Assembly: GCA_002104895.1 (NCBI GenBank) | Contig: MCFG01000178.1 | Coordinates: 80,001 to 133,591, forward strand | Source of the DNA: Anaeromyces robustus | Lineage: Eukaryota > Neocallimastigomycota > Neocallimastigomycetes > Neocallimastigales > Neocallimastigaceae | Direction: 5' to 3' | Length of the DNA stretch: 53,591 nucleotides | Shown: in pieces, positions 41,159-50,936 of the stretch | How the letters are laid out: each line of letters opens with the position of its first letter | Numbering within the stretch: position 1 is the stretch's first letter | Translations under genes and position numbers: made by a program | The notes under the pieces: generated by a model | Database searches by the model: none | What the model was told of the DNA's origin: nothing | Seen by the model: the letters and a program-made list of their open reading frames with translations, nothing else

Positions 41159-44100
41159 CAAAATTCAAAAATAATCAATTATAATTTCCCAAATTTTGAT
41201 GTAATATCAAGCGGGAAATTACCCACATCATTTTTTATTTTTACCACATATTTTCCCACAAAAAGTAAAAATAAAAATGATGTAAACAAAAACCAAAATA
41301 ATAAAATTACATGTGAATCTATGTTAGACTGTGGTTCATTATGTAATTTTATAAACAATAAGCTTATCAAAAAATTAAATGTAACTCCAAAACCTTTATC
41401 AAAAAAAATTATAATTAAAGGTATTTCTGGAGCTACAACAACAATAAATCAATATATAAATTTAAAATTTCAATTAAAATTAAAATTAAATAATAATTTT
41501 CATTTTGTTTATTTTGAAGAAAAGTTTTTAATAACCGATAATATTCCTATTGAATTATTAATAGGAAATAAATTTATGCAAAAATACAAAATTCATTATA
41601 ATTATAATAATAATTATTTATATTCTAACTTAAATTATTCATATTTTTTAAATAAAAACAAAAGTTTTTCAAAAAGTATTTTAAATCAAAAAATTTCAAA
41701 AAATTATTTTTATAATAAAAAAGTGAAAAAAAATTTTATTAATAAAAATTTAACAAAAAATTTTACAAAAAAATTTTATAAAAATTCAACCAATAAGAAT
41801 TCATCAAATTATAATAATAAAAATAATAATAAAAAATTTTATAATAATCATAATATATTGCAATATAATAATAATTTATATAATAAATTTAATTCAAATA
41901 ATAAAAATTTTAATAATTTTAATAATAATAAAAATTTTTCAAATAATAAAAATAATTCCAATAATAAATTAATTGTTAAATATAATGTTCTTTCATTAAA
42001 AGATCATTTAAAAAATAATAAAAAGAAAAAGAAAAATAAGAATAATTATAATTTATTAGTTCTTTCATTCTTTTCTGAAAATCTTGAAGAAGATGAAGAA
42101 GAGGAAGATTTCGATATTGAAAAAGTTCCTATTCAATATCGAGATATAGCTACTGTTTTCAGCAAGAAAGAAGCTGATAAACTACCACCACACCGCTTAA
42201 CTGACTGTAAAATAGTGCTGGAGAAGGACGCTTCTCTACACTATGGCCCAATTTACAAATTAACTGAAGAAGAAAATGAAGCTTTGAAGAAATATATAGA
42301 AGAAAATTTGAAGAAAGGATTCATTCGCCCTTCAGAATCTCCAGCTGGGTACCCTGTGCTTTTCCAAAGGAAGAAAGATGGTTCTCTTCGGTTATGTGTG
42401 GATTACAAAAAATTAAATGCGGTGACCATTAGAAATTCCTACCCTCTTCCATTAATTACTGATATTATTGATAAAGTTAAAGGAGCCAAATATTTTACAA
42501 AATTAGATTTACGTTCTGCGTATAATCTAATTAGAATTAAAGAAGGTGATGAATATAAAACCGCCTTCATTACAAATTATGGGCATTATGAATATTTAGT
42601 AATGCCTTTTGGATTAAAAAATGCTCCTGCAACTTTTCAATCATTTATTAATTCTATTTTAAGACCATTCCTAGAGAAATCAGTAATCCTTTATCTAGAC
42701 GATATCTTAATATATTCTAATAATTTGGAAGAACATCATAAACAAGTTCACACTATTTTGGAAACGTTATTAAAAAATAATTTATATGCTAAATTAGAAA
42801 AGTGTGAATTTGATCTTCCTAAAGTAGAGTTTTTAGGACATATCTTATCTGGTGATGGTGTGGCTACAGATCCAAAGAAAATAAAATCTGTGCAAGATTG
42901 GCCACAACCAAAATGTATTAAAGATGTACAAAGATTCCTTGGTCTTTGTAATTATTATAGAAGATTCGTTAAAAGTTTTGCAAATATTGCAAAACCCTTA
43001 CATAACTTAACAAAAAAGAATGTTAAATTTAAATGGAATGATAAATGTGAAAAATCATTCCAAGAATTAAAAAAGAAGTTGACTTCTGCGCCAATACTCA
43101 TGCATCCAGATACTAGCAAACAATTTATTGTTGAATGTGATGCTAGTAATTTTGCAATTGGAGCTATCTTATCACAAAAAGATAGTGAAGGAATATTACA
43201 TCCAGTTGCATATTATTCAAGAAGTTTACATGATGCAGAGTTGAATTATACAATTACAGATAAAGAACTTCTTTCAATTAGAGATGCTTTTGCCACATGG
43301 AGACACCTATTATTAGGTGCAAAACATAAAGTTGTAGTTTATACCGACCACCGTAATTTAATTTATACTTTAGGTGGAAAAATCGGTAATCAAAGGCAAC
43401 ATAGATGGCATCTCTTTTTCCAAGAGTATGACTTTGAATTAATCTACCGCCAAGGAAACAAGAATGGAAAGCCAGATAGCCTTTCTCGTAGACCTGATTA
43501 TATAAAAGATAATAAAGAAGAGAAAGAAGAATACATTTTAGATATAAAAAATGTTAAAGAAGTTCCAAGTTATATTGGTGTGGTAAGCGACCTTTTAGAA
43601 AGAATCAAAGAAGAAACTAAAACAGATGCTACCGCCGATGATATTAGACTTTACTTCAGCCCTAATAATGCAAAAAATGATTATAACTATAGACCTTTTA
43701 GAAAAATGAATAAGTTTGTAATGAAAGATGATTTAATTTTATATAATAATTTAATTTATATTCCTGAAAAGATGCGTTTGGAGATTTTAACCAAATATCA
43801 CGAGAAGCCTGCCGCTGGTCATCTTGGAATCAGGAGGACACTTGAACTTATTCTACGTAACTTCTGGTGGCCCAAAATTAAAGATGACGTTACCAAATTT
43901 GTAAATTCTTGTGAAAGTTGTGCAAGAAATAAGCACAATAGACATAGAAAATATGGCTTCTTACAACCTTTAGAAACTCCAGAGAGACCTTGGAAGTCTA
44001 TAGAAATTGACTTTCTATGTGGCCTTCCTCCTTCTAAAGGATATACAGTGTTAATGGTGGTTGTTGATAGGTTTTCAAAAATGATCCACCTTATTCCATT

Positions 44101-45061
44101 TAAGCAAATACCAGACGCAAAACAAACTGCAAAAGCGTTCATAGAAAATATTTTTAAACTACACGGCCTTCCAAGTGACATCTATACAGACCGTGGATCA
44201 CAATTTACAAGTGCACTTTGGCAAGATATTATGGAATTCTTAAGTATAACTACTAAAATAGCTACAACCGACCATCATGAAACTGTTGGACAAGTTGAAA
44301 GGTCCAATTCTTTTATAGAACAATATCTTAGAGCGTATTCTAGAGCTTATTATCATGATGATTGGATTGATTGGATACACCTCGCTGAGTTTGCGTATAA
44401 CAACTCTGTTAATGAATCAACAAAAGAAACACCTTTCTTTATAAATTATGGCTTCCACCCTTCTATGGATGAAAATTATTTACTTCCAGATATAGATACA
44501 AATAGAAAAATTATTAAAGACTTAATTGTTAACTTTAATCATATTAAAGAAGTGTTATTAAGATCTAAAGAACTATATAAAAGACACGCAGATAAGAAAA
44601 GAATGGAACCTCCTGTCTTTGAAGTTGGAAATAGAGTTTGGATTCAGACGCCACCTTCTCTGAATATAGAAGATAGTTCAAAATTAGCTCCTTGTAAATA
44701 TGGACCTTATAAAGTAACTGAAGTTTTAAAGAATAATAATTATAAAATAGATATTAGAAAGTCCCCTTTTCCAAAACATTATCCAATTTTCCATGTTTCA
44801 CAGTTAGAGCCTTTTATTCCAACTCCTCCTGAATTTATTAAAAGAAATTCTCACGAAGAATCAATTAAAGATATTATAGAAATATCTGATTTTAGAACCA
44901 ATTATAAGAAGAAATGTTATGAATATAGAGTAAGATATAAATATAGAACTGCGTCTAATTGGGTTCCTTCTAGTGAAGTTGAAGATAACCCAAGAAATCA
45001 AAGAATATATTTAGAATATTTAAAAAATGGAAGAACATATACTAGTATCAGTTATAATTAA
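41132..45061 (+). CDS. pol: Retrotransposon Pol (PR-RT-RNase H-IN), made as Gag-Pol by -1 frameshift
   Basis: About 1,309 codons after the frameshift, with no ATG near the start. Protease: LDCGSLCNFINN (Asp active site about 41327). A long Asn/Lys/Phe/Tyr-rich linker (about 41590-42060) separates it from reverse transcriptase: LRLCVDYKKLN, FTKLDLRSAYNLIRI, VMPFGLKNAPATFQ and YLDD (42692-42703). RNase H: VECDASNFAIGAILSQ, DKELLSIRDA, YTDHRNLIY. Integrase: zinc-binding H...GHLGIRRT...FWWP...C..C (about 43799-43925), then the DD35E core with IEIDFL, YTDRGSQFTS and VERSNSFIEQYL. A GPY-like KYGPYKVTEVL region precedes IFHVSQLEPFIP. The last 55 or so residues (YRVRYKYR...NWVPSSEVEDNPRN) resemble an integrase chromodomain. 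All catalytic residues I can check are present, so the enzyme looks functional. Gag-Pol would be about 1,680 residues. Confidence 0.95.
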   Translation, partial: LSYGLPLESQNSKIINYNFPNFDVISSGKLPTSFFIFTTYFPTKSKNKNDVNKNQNNKITCESMLDCGSLCNFINNKLIKKLNVTPKPLSKKIIIKGISGATTTINQYINLKFQLKLKLNNNFHFVYFEEKFLITDNIPIELLIGNKFMQKYKIHYNYNNNYLYSNLNYSYFLNKNKSFSKSILNQKISKNYFYNKKVKKNFINKNLTKNFTKKFYKNSTNKNSSNYNNKNNNKKFYNNHNILQYNNNLYNKFNSNNKNFNNFNNNKNFSNNKNNSNNKLIVKYNVLSLKDHLKNNKKKKKNKNNYNLLVLSFFSENLEEDEEEEDFDIEKVPIQYRDIATVFSKKEADKLPPHRLTDCKIVLEKDASLHYGPIYKLTEEENEALKKYIEENLKKGFIRPSESPAGYPVLFQRKKDGSLRLCVDYKKLNAVTIRNSYPLPLITDIIDKVKGAKYFTKLDLRSAYNLIRIKEGDEYKTAFITNYGHYEYLVMPFGLKNAPATFQSFINSILRPFLEKSVILYLDDILIYSNNLEEHHKQVHTILETLLKNNLYAKLEKCEFDLPKVEFLGHILSGDGVATDPKKIKSVQDWPQPKCIKDVQRFLGLCNYYRRFVKSFANIAKPLHNLTKKNVKFKWNDKCEKSFQELKKKLTSAPILMHPDTSKQFIVECDASNFAIGAILSQKDSEGILHPVAYYSRSLHDAELNYTITDKELLSIRDAFATWRHLLLGAKHKVVVYTDHRNLIYTLGGKIGNQRQHRWHLFFQEYDFELIYRQGNKNGKPDSLSRRPDYIKDNKEEKEEYILDIKNVKEVPSYIGVVSDLLERIKEETKTDATADDIRLYFSPNNAKNDYNYRPFRKMNKFVMKDDLILYNNLIYIPEKMRLEILTKYHEKPAAGHLGIRRTLELILRNFWWPKIKDDVTKFVNSCESCARNKHNRHRKYGFLQPLETPERPWKSIEIDFLCGLPPSKGYTVLMVVVDRFSKMIHLIPFKQIPDAKQTAKAFIENIFKLHGLPSDIYTDRGSQFTSALWQDIMEFLSITTKIATTDHHETVGQVERSNSFIEQYLRAYSRAYYHDDWIDWIHLAEFAYNNSVNESTKETPFFINYGFHPSMDENYLLPDIDTNRKIIKDLIVNFNHIKEVLLRSKELYKRHADKKRMEPPVFEVGNRVWIQTPPSLNIEDSSKLAPCKYGPYKVTEVLKNNNYKIDIRKSPFPKHYPIFHVSQLEPFIPTPPEFIKRNSHEESIKDIIEISDFRTNYKKKCYEYRVRYKYRTASNWVPSSEVEDNPRNQRIYLEYLKNGRTYTSISYN

Positions 45062-45064
45062 AAA

Positions 45065-45109
<45 letters not shown>

Positions 45110-45643
45110 ATTTTTATTAAATTTTTATTTTATTATATTTTTTACTTATAGTATATTTCAAAAAATTTTTTCAAAATTTCAATTGACCATTTTCCATCAC
45201 AATTGAAATTTCAAAATTTAAAAAATTTTTAAATTCAATAATTTTAACTATTTTTAATTAAAAATTTATTTTTATACATCCTACAACAATTATTAAAAAA
45301 TTTATTTTTTAAATTTCACAAAATTAACAATTTAATTTCGAAATTGAAATTTCAAAAAATTTCAAAATTTCAATTTTCAACATTTTAAAACACAAAAATT
45401 CTTAAAAATATTATAAACATTGTTTTTACATATATTTTTTATATTAAAATTTTATTTTGGTCACAAAATAACAATTTTGAAATTTTCGAAATGGCCACTC
45501 GAAAGTTTCTAAGATTGTTAAATTGACACTTAAAAATTTTGAAATCTAAATTTCAAAAAATTTCAAAAAATTATATATATCAATTTTATATATTATTTAT
45601 TATTAGACAATCGTCTGGAATCCGATTTTTTAGGAGAGGGCGT
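45062..45643 (+). other. Retrotransposon 3' untranslated region
   Basis: It begins with a 40-A run (45068-45107), then about 500 nt rich in AATTTCAAAATTT and its inverse, so the RNA can fold on itself extensively. It ends with the polypurine tract. No further ORF (no envelope gene). Confidence 0.7.
45632..45640 (+). promoter_or_regulatory. Polypurine tract
   Basis: AGGAGAGGG, three bases before the 3' LTR and preceded by a T-run, is the expected plus-strand primer site. Confidence 0.85.
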
Positions 45644-46337
45644 TGTCAAGACATCAAGTGCAATTGAAATTAGAATTTATAATTTCAATTATTTTGATAT
45701 ATAATATTATTATTTATTATAATAATTATTAATAATTTTTTATAATAATTATATATAATAATTATTATTATAATATTTTATTTTAAATATTATAATTTAA
45801 GATTATTTAAATAATCTAATAATATATTTTAATATATATATTATTTATATATATTCAATTATATTGAATAATATATTAATTTTATTACTATTTAATATCG
45901 ATATTAATAACTTATTATATTACAAATTATTAATTATATTATACGTTAACGTATCACTTTAAATTAATGTATTAAATTAATGTATTAATATTTTATATTA
46001 TATTTTATATTATTATTATCAAACTTACAAAGTATAAAAGAACATAACATAAAGTTATATTTAATGTTCTTTGTAAGGTTATTAACACCTGAATTATATA
46101 GTTATATTAATATTATCAATATCTTATTTTTAAATAAAATTTACTATTAAAAAGTTAATCTTAAAGTGTTATTATTATTATTAAATAAATATTGTGTTAT
46201 TTGCATTACAATTAATTTAGTTATTATTTAAATATTATTTAATTATAAAAACTATTTAATTATAAAAACTATATAATTAGTCATTCGACCTAGTAGACTT
46301 ATTTAAATTAGAAAATAATCCAGTTGGAAACTTAACA
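45644..46337 (+). repeat. 3' LTR
   Basis: 694 bp, TGTCAAG...TTAACA, same sequence as the 5' LTR over its whole length as far as I can compare by eye. Confidence 0.95.
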
Positions 46338-46342
46338 TTAAT
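46338..46342 (+). repeat. Target-site duplication, right copy
   Basis: TTAAT directly after the 3' LTR; matches 39289-39293. Confidence 0.9.
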
Positions 46343-46390
46343 AAAAAAATATCCTCTAAAAATTAATGAAAATATTAATTATTAATTTAA

Positions 46391-46883
46391 GTCAAACCAG
46401 TTTTTATCCTGGTTGTTAAGGCGTTGTCTTAGCATACATAAGGTCTCTGGTTCGACCCCGCGGGTCTGATGTTTCCTCTATGTGGGTTTTTCATCAGGAC
46501 TTGTTCGACCGCCAGGTTAAGTATTGTCCTTCCTTAATTATACCAAACTTCTTAATTTAATAATTTATTGTACTGCCTGACACTTATAGTCTTTAATATT
46601 GTTTCTTTGAGAAAATCCAACCTGTACCAATCAATAACGTAGAATAACCAAGTGAATTAGAATCACGTGACCATTGGGCTTTTCATCAGCCTTGTTTGAG
46701 GTTTGTCGGGCACCGAGAATGTGTGGCTTGCGGATATAAATTCAGCAATTATTGTACATGATTGGGAAAGCCGAAGCTGACTTTCAGTATGGCAGTCCAT
46801 GAGGGACAAACTACCACCTAATTATTAGGGAGTGGGCTTACTGCTTCACATTAGGGAAGGTCAAAGAAGCATACCCCGGTCAT

Positions 46884-46916
<33 letters not shown>
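46391..46916 (+). mobile_element. Putative tRNA-derived SINE with poly(A) tail
   Basis: An island of roughly balanced base composition in very AT-rich DNA. The first 80 or so bases are tRNA-like: an A-box-like CCTGGTTGTTAAGGCG (about 46409-46424; the GTTAAGGCG part is typical of Leu/Ser tRNAs), a 5-bp anticodon-like stem with a 7-base loop (TCTTA-GCATACA-TAAGG), and an exact B box GGTTCGACCCC (46449-46459). A body of about 400 nt has no open frame and repeats the motif TTTTTCATCAG/CTTTTCATCAG (about 46488 and 46680). It ends with 30 A (46887-46916). The tRNA part has a poor acceptor stem and C at the position before the anticodon, so it is not a working tRNA. A Pol III-promoted head, unrelated body and A tail are the SINE plan. 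No clear target duplication was found. Confidence 0.65.
46409..46459 (+). promoter_or_regulatory. Internal Pol III promoter (A-like and B boxes)
   Basis: The A-box-like element at 46409-46424 and B box GGTTCGACCCC at 46449-46459 are spaced as in tRNA genes. The B box fits the GGTTCGANNCC consensus perfectly; the A box is weaker at its 5' half. Confidence 0.6.
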
Positions 46917-46918
<2 letters not shown>

Positions 46919-47431
46919 AAATATTGTCAAATAAATAAAATAAAAAAAAACCCCACAATTATTTTTGCTGTATATTTTATCTAATTTAGATTTTGTTTTT
47001 AAAAAAAAAAAGAGAAAAAAAACTTTAATAAATATTAAAAAAATATTATAAAAATAAAATAATAAATTTTTATTATTAACGTTTTTTTTTTTCCTTTTTT
47101 AATAAATAGATTTTACAGGAAAAATGCTTAGTTATTAAATAATTAATAATAAATAATAATAATAATAATTCAAAAAAAAAAAAAAAAAGTATTTTAATGT
47201 AGTTAAAATAAAACTTCTTTATTATTATAATTCTATTTATGGAAATAAAATTTTCTTTAATGTAAATACATTTTACTTTGTTGTATTAAATTTTCTTTAT
47301 ATAATACTATCAAGCCACAAATATAATGAAAAAAATAATTTTTTGTAAAAAAACAATTTTAATTCCTAAATATTTTATATTAATAAATAAAATTTATAAA
47401 AAAAAGCCAAATATTTACTTTTTGGTTAAAT

Positions 47432-47571
<140 letters not shown>

Positions 47572-48099
47572 AGCAATTATTAATAATTAATAATTAAAGG
47601 ATTATTGTTTTATTATTTTTTACTCATTTTCATTATTATTTTTTATTCATTATTATTAAATATCGATTTCTATAATTGTTGAATATATTCTAAATATTAT
47701 ACACATGTTATTCTTTCATTTGCATCCATTTTTTTTTTTTAATTTTTCATAATCTTTAATAATCTTTTCCATTCCAAAAATAGACTGAGTTATCAAGAAA
47801 TTGGGAAAATGAATTGAGAGTGATATATATTTTCCTTTAAGTTGAAATGTTTCATAGTTTCTCTTTGATAGATATATACAATTTATAAGCATCTTATCAA
47901 AATAAAAAAAAAAAAATAAAATATTTACTTTTTCATATTTTATTCTTTTAATATACAAATATTATCAATTAAAATTTTTTTCATTTTTATTTCTATTTCT
48001 TTTAAAGATTGATAGTATATATATTAGTGTTTCATTTGATACATATAATATAAATTTGAAATAAAAAATTTTTTTTATTAACCTTTTTTTTTTTTTTTA

Positions 48100-48244
<145 letters not shown>

Positions 48245-48633
48245 TTAAATATTTTAAGAAAATCTTTTTATTGTTACATATATTTATTTATTTATTTTTT
48301 AAATAAGAAAAAGAATTAAATTTTTATTTCTTTATTTTTATTTTTATTTTTTTTTACAAAGTATTTATATATATATAATAGAGTTATTTAAACAGAAAAG
48401 TAATCAATATAATTTTTTAGACGATAATTTTGAAGAATAATTAACTAAAAATAAATATAAAAATAAATATGTATAAAATTTTAAATATTAATATTAAATA
48501 TTATAAAAATAAAATTAAAATACTTCATTAGTAATAATAATTATAATATATATATAAATATGTTACAATTTAATATTATAAATTATTTTATTTAAACAAA
48601 TACTTTTTTTTTTTTTATTTTAAATTTAACAAA

Positions 48634-49003
48634 CATGATTATAAATAAATATATTACATTATTAGATATAATTAATAGAGTACTTAAAAAACTTTTATTT
48701 AATAGAAATACAAATAAATATTGCTAATGAAGTTTTAAAAAAAACAATAATATTCCAAAAATAGAAATAAACCCAATTAATAAAAGTGAAATTGATATTA
48801 TAAATTAATAATGTGTTCGAAGTATTTTTATTTTTTTTTTAAAAAAAAAAAAAAAAAGAAAAAAAGATATTAGAAGTATAAAAATAAATTATATCAAGTA
48901 ATTTAAACGATTCAGCCTGTTATTCAAATTATTCAAAATGCATTAGACTATATAAGAGATAATTTTGTAAATGATTCAAAAGAAATTGAAAGGTTATTGT
49001 AGT
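48634..49003 (+). pseudogene. Possible relic of a protein gene
   Basis: Short plus-strand coding-like pieces in shifting frames: MIINKYITLLDIINRVLKKLL at 48634, then EIQINIANEVLKK, then IEINPINKSEIDIIN, and after an A-run VIQIIQNALDYIRDNFVND...EIERLL ending in TAG at about 49003. Frameshifts and stops separate them. The amphipathic helical composition suggests a former protein, but no family is recognisable. Confidence 0.3.
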
Positions 49004-49109
49004 TTTTAAAAAATTGAAGATTAGTTCAATTAGAAGTATTTAAAAATATTTTTTATTTTTAATTTTTTTGTTATAAATAACTTATAATATGCTCATGCTT
49101 TAATGTTTC

Positions 49110-50219
49110 TTAAAAAATTTTTTTTATATATTTGTTAGGAATATCAGTATCAGTTGTACTTTTAAGACCAAATAATAAACTATTTATTTCATCACGATGA
49201 TTATTTATGATATTAATATTGGAAATAGGTTTATAAAAATACATTTCTTTTGGTGAAAAATTATAATCTATTTCATATGAAATTTTACTACCACTATATT
49301 TTATCATCGTAATTGGATGAACTGCAAGTTTTTTGATATACATCATTAATTATTAAATAATATTTTTCAATATTTGTTTTTGTTGCATCTGGAATATTAC
49401 TTTTTAATATATAAAAAAATAAATCTTTAGCAGTATACTTTGTAACTGAACCATTCGGCATAACTTTATTAAAATAATTTTTAGATAAACTATTTTTTTT
49501 ACAAAGATTAAAAAGATTCGCTAGATCATTAAAATCGATTATATCGCTTGGTTCAGGAATATTACTTTATTATCTTTAAATGATGGTTTATTATTAACAT
49601 AATTAGTAGAAAATCCAGTAGAAGTAGGAAATTCTTTAATTCCTGCCCATTCTTAAATATATAATCTATAATTTTTTGAGTATATAAATTATTACTTTTA
49701 GCACCAACATATGTTGGATAAATATATAAATTTTTAACATATTCATCTGAAGGAAAAATGTTTGGATCAATATTAGATTTTAATAATTCAGCAATTATAT
49801 CTTTAATTAATAATTGATTATAAATATCATCAATTATATTAATTTGAATATTCTTCAATATTACTAAATTTACTTTCATTAAAACTCTCAATTCCATATT
49901 CATTTATTATGCTTTTGGCTAATGGAAATAGTTCTTTTTTGAAAAATTCCAATGCTTCATTTTTACTTAGTCTTCTTAATTCCCGGAAGATATCATAAAT
50001 TATACCCATAATTGGTTTTGAATTTGAATCTTTACCAATTTCTATTTTTATAGGATTATCACCAATTATTTTTTGACCACAATCATCAGATTTATGAATA
50101 CATAATTCATTAACTGCAGCTAATAGTTGATTTAAAATATTTGAAGGAGTATGATTTTGAGAACTACAATATACCTTAACTGGAATGAACAATAACAATA
50201 ATAAATTTAATATTTTCAT
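49110..50219 (-). pseudogene. Frameshifted secreted-protein gene
   Basis: It starts at the ATG at 50219 with a clear signal peptide (MKILNLLLLLFIPVKVYC). Protein-like sequence then continues to 49110 but changes frame about four times, near 49845-49870, 49650, 49575 and 49330-49350. The successive pieces read ...SIINEYGIESFNESKFSN, NIIDDIYNQLLIKDIIAELLKSN...YPTYVGAKSNNLY, WAGIKEFPTSTGFSTNY, IPEPSDIIDFNDLANLFNLC... and HPITMIKYSGSKISYEIDYNFSPKEMYFY. Each break is in or next to an A/T run and none has usable splice sites. Together they would have encoded roughly 350 residues. The family is not recognised. Because the 21-exon gene in the same contig is unbroken, decay is likelier than general sequencing error, though homopolymer errors at this spot cannot be excluded. 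Confidence 0.6.
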
Positions 50220-50936
50220 ATTAATATTTATTAATATTATATAATATCTATAAAATATTTTTTTTAAAATATAATATATAATCATTTTATATATTAAAAT
50301 TAGAATAAAATAATACTATTAATAATAAATAAATAAGCTTTTAATTAAATATAAACATTAATATTACTTATTTTATTAATAAAATTTTTATATAATTTAT
50401 TTTTTATTATATCTTAAAATTTAAATATTTAAATATGATAATAAAATTAAATATTTTATAATATACGATTTAAAAATGAGATCTATTATTTCAATATCAA
50501 TATTAAACTTTTCTAAACTTGTTTTAAATGATACTCAAGTTCCAAAATTTATTTTTACTTAAACAAACAATTTGTGTAATATTTAAAATATTTTAATAAA
50601 TCTTTATTTTGACATATTCAATATATTTAATTTAATCTAATTTTTTATAAAATATTTATCCATTAATTTTTATAATTTTATCAATTTTAAATACACAATT
50701 CAATACAAATTAAATATATAATATAATATAATATAATATAATATAATATAATATAATATAATATAATATTATATAATATAATATAATATAATATAATATA
50801 ATATAATATAATATAATATTATATAGAAATATTTGCTTGAAAGATTACATAAATATCAATCGTTTTTTTTTTTTTTTCAATGACAATCAATTGTATAATT
50901 AAATTAAATAAAATAAAATAAAATAAAATAAAATAA
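50220..50936. other. Divergent intergenic region
   Basis: Lies between the divergent pseudogene and the next gene. It contains the ATAAT-type array and an AAAATA array just before the ATG at 50937. No gene. Confidence 0.6.
50714..50822 (+). repeat. ATAAT pentanucleotide microsatellite
   Basis: ATAAT/TATAA units, about 20, with one internal irregularity (ATAATATTAT) that recurs at the end of each half. Confidence 0.9.

Larger units (their letters stand above)
39294..46337 (+). mobile_element. Complete Ty3/gypsy (Metaviridae) chromovirus-like LTR retrotransposon
   Basis: 7,044 bp with 694-bp direct LTRs beginning TG and ending CA, flanked by a 5-bp target duplication TTAAT. Order: 5' LTR, primer-binding site, gag, pol (protease - reverse transcriptase - RNase H - integrase with chromodomain-like tail), polypurine tract, 3' LTR. 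Integrase after RNase H defines Ty3/gypsy. Both frames are intact and the two LTRs read as identical, so the insertion is very recent and the element may be active. A predicted self-priming PBS and a -1 frameshift site are described separately. It lies between genes and interrupts none that I can see. Confidence 0.96.

Noticed and set aside
40971-41168. Minus-strand frame of poly-Ile/Val
   Set aside because: Antisense of the Asn/Tyr-coding repeats at the end of gag.
46391-46480. A functional Leu/Ser-type tRNA gene
   Set aside because: The B box is perfect, but the acceptor stem pairs only with a bulge, the T-stem has a mismatch, and the base before the anticodon is C rather than T; sequence continues into a body and A tail.
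46391-46886. Structural RNA such as RNase P or SRP RNA
   Set aside because: I looked for the conserved cores of these RNAs (a GGCAGTCCATGAG stretch first suggested RNase P CR-I) and found no matching second core; the A tail and tRNA-like head favour a SINE. Not fully excluded.
47716-47958. 80-residue minus-strand frame as a gene
   Set aside because: Its C-terminal half is somewhat protein-like, but there is no convincing start, domain or neighbouring exon; noted only as a possible remnant.
49864-49873. GTAAATTTAG as a tiny intron that would fix the frame of the minus-strand pseudogene
   Set aside because: Ten nucleotides is too short to be spliced, and the other frame changes have no GT-AG at all.
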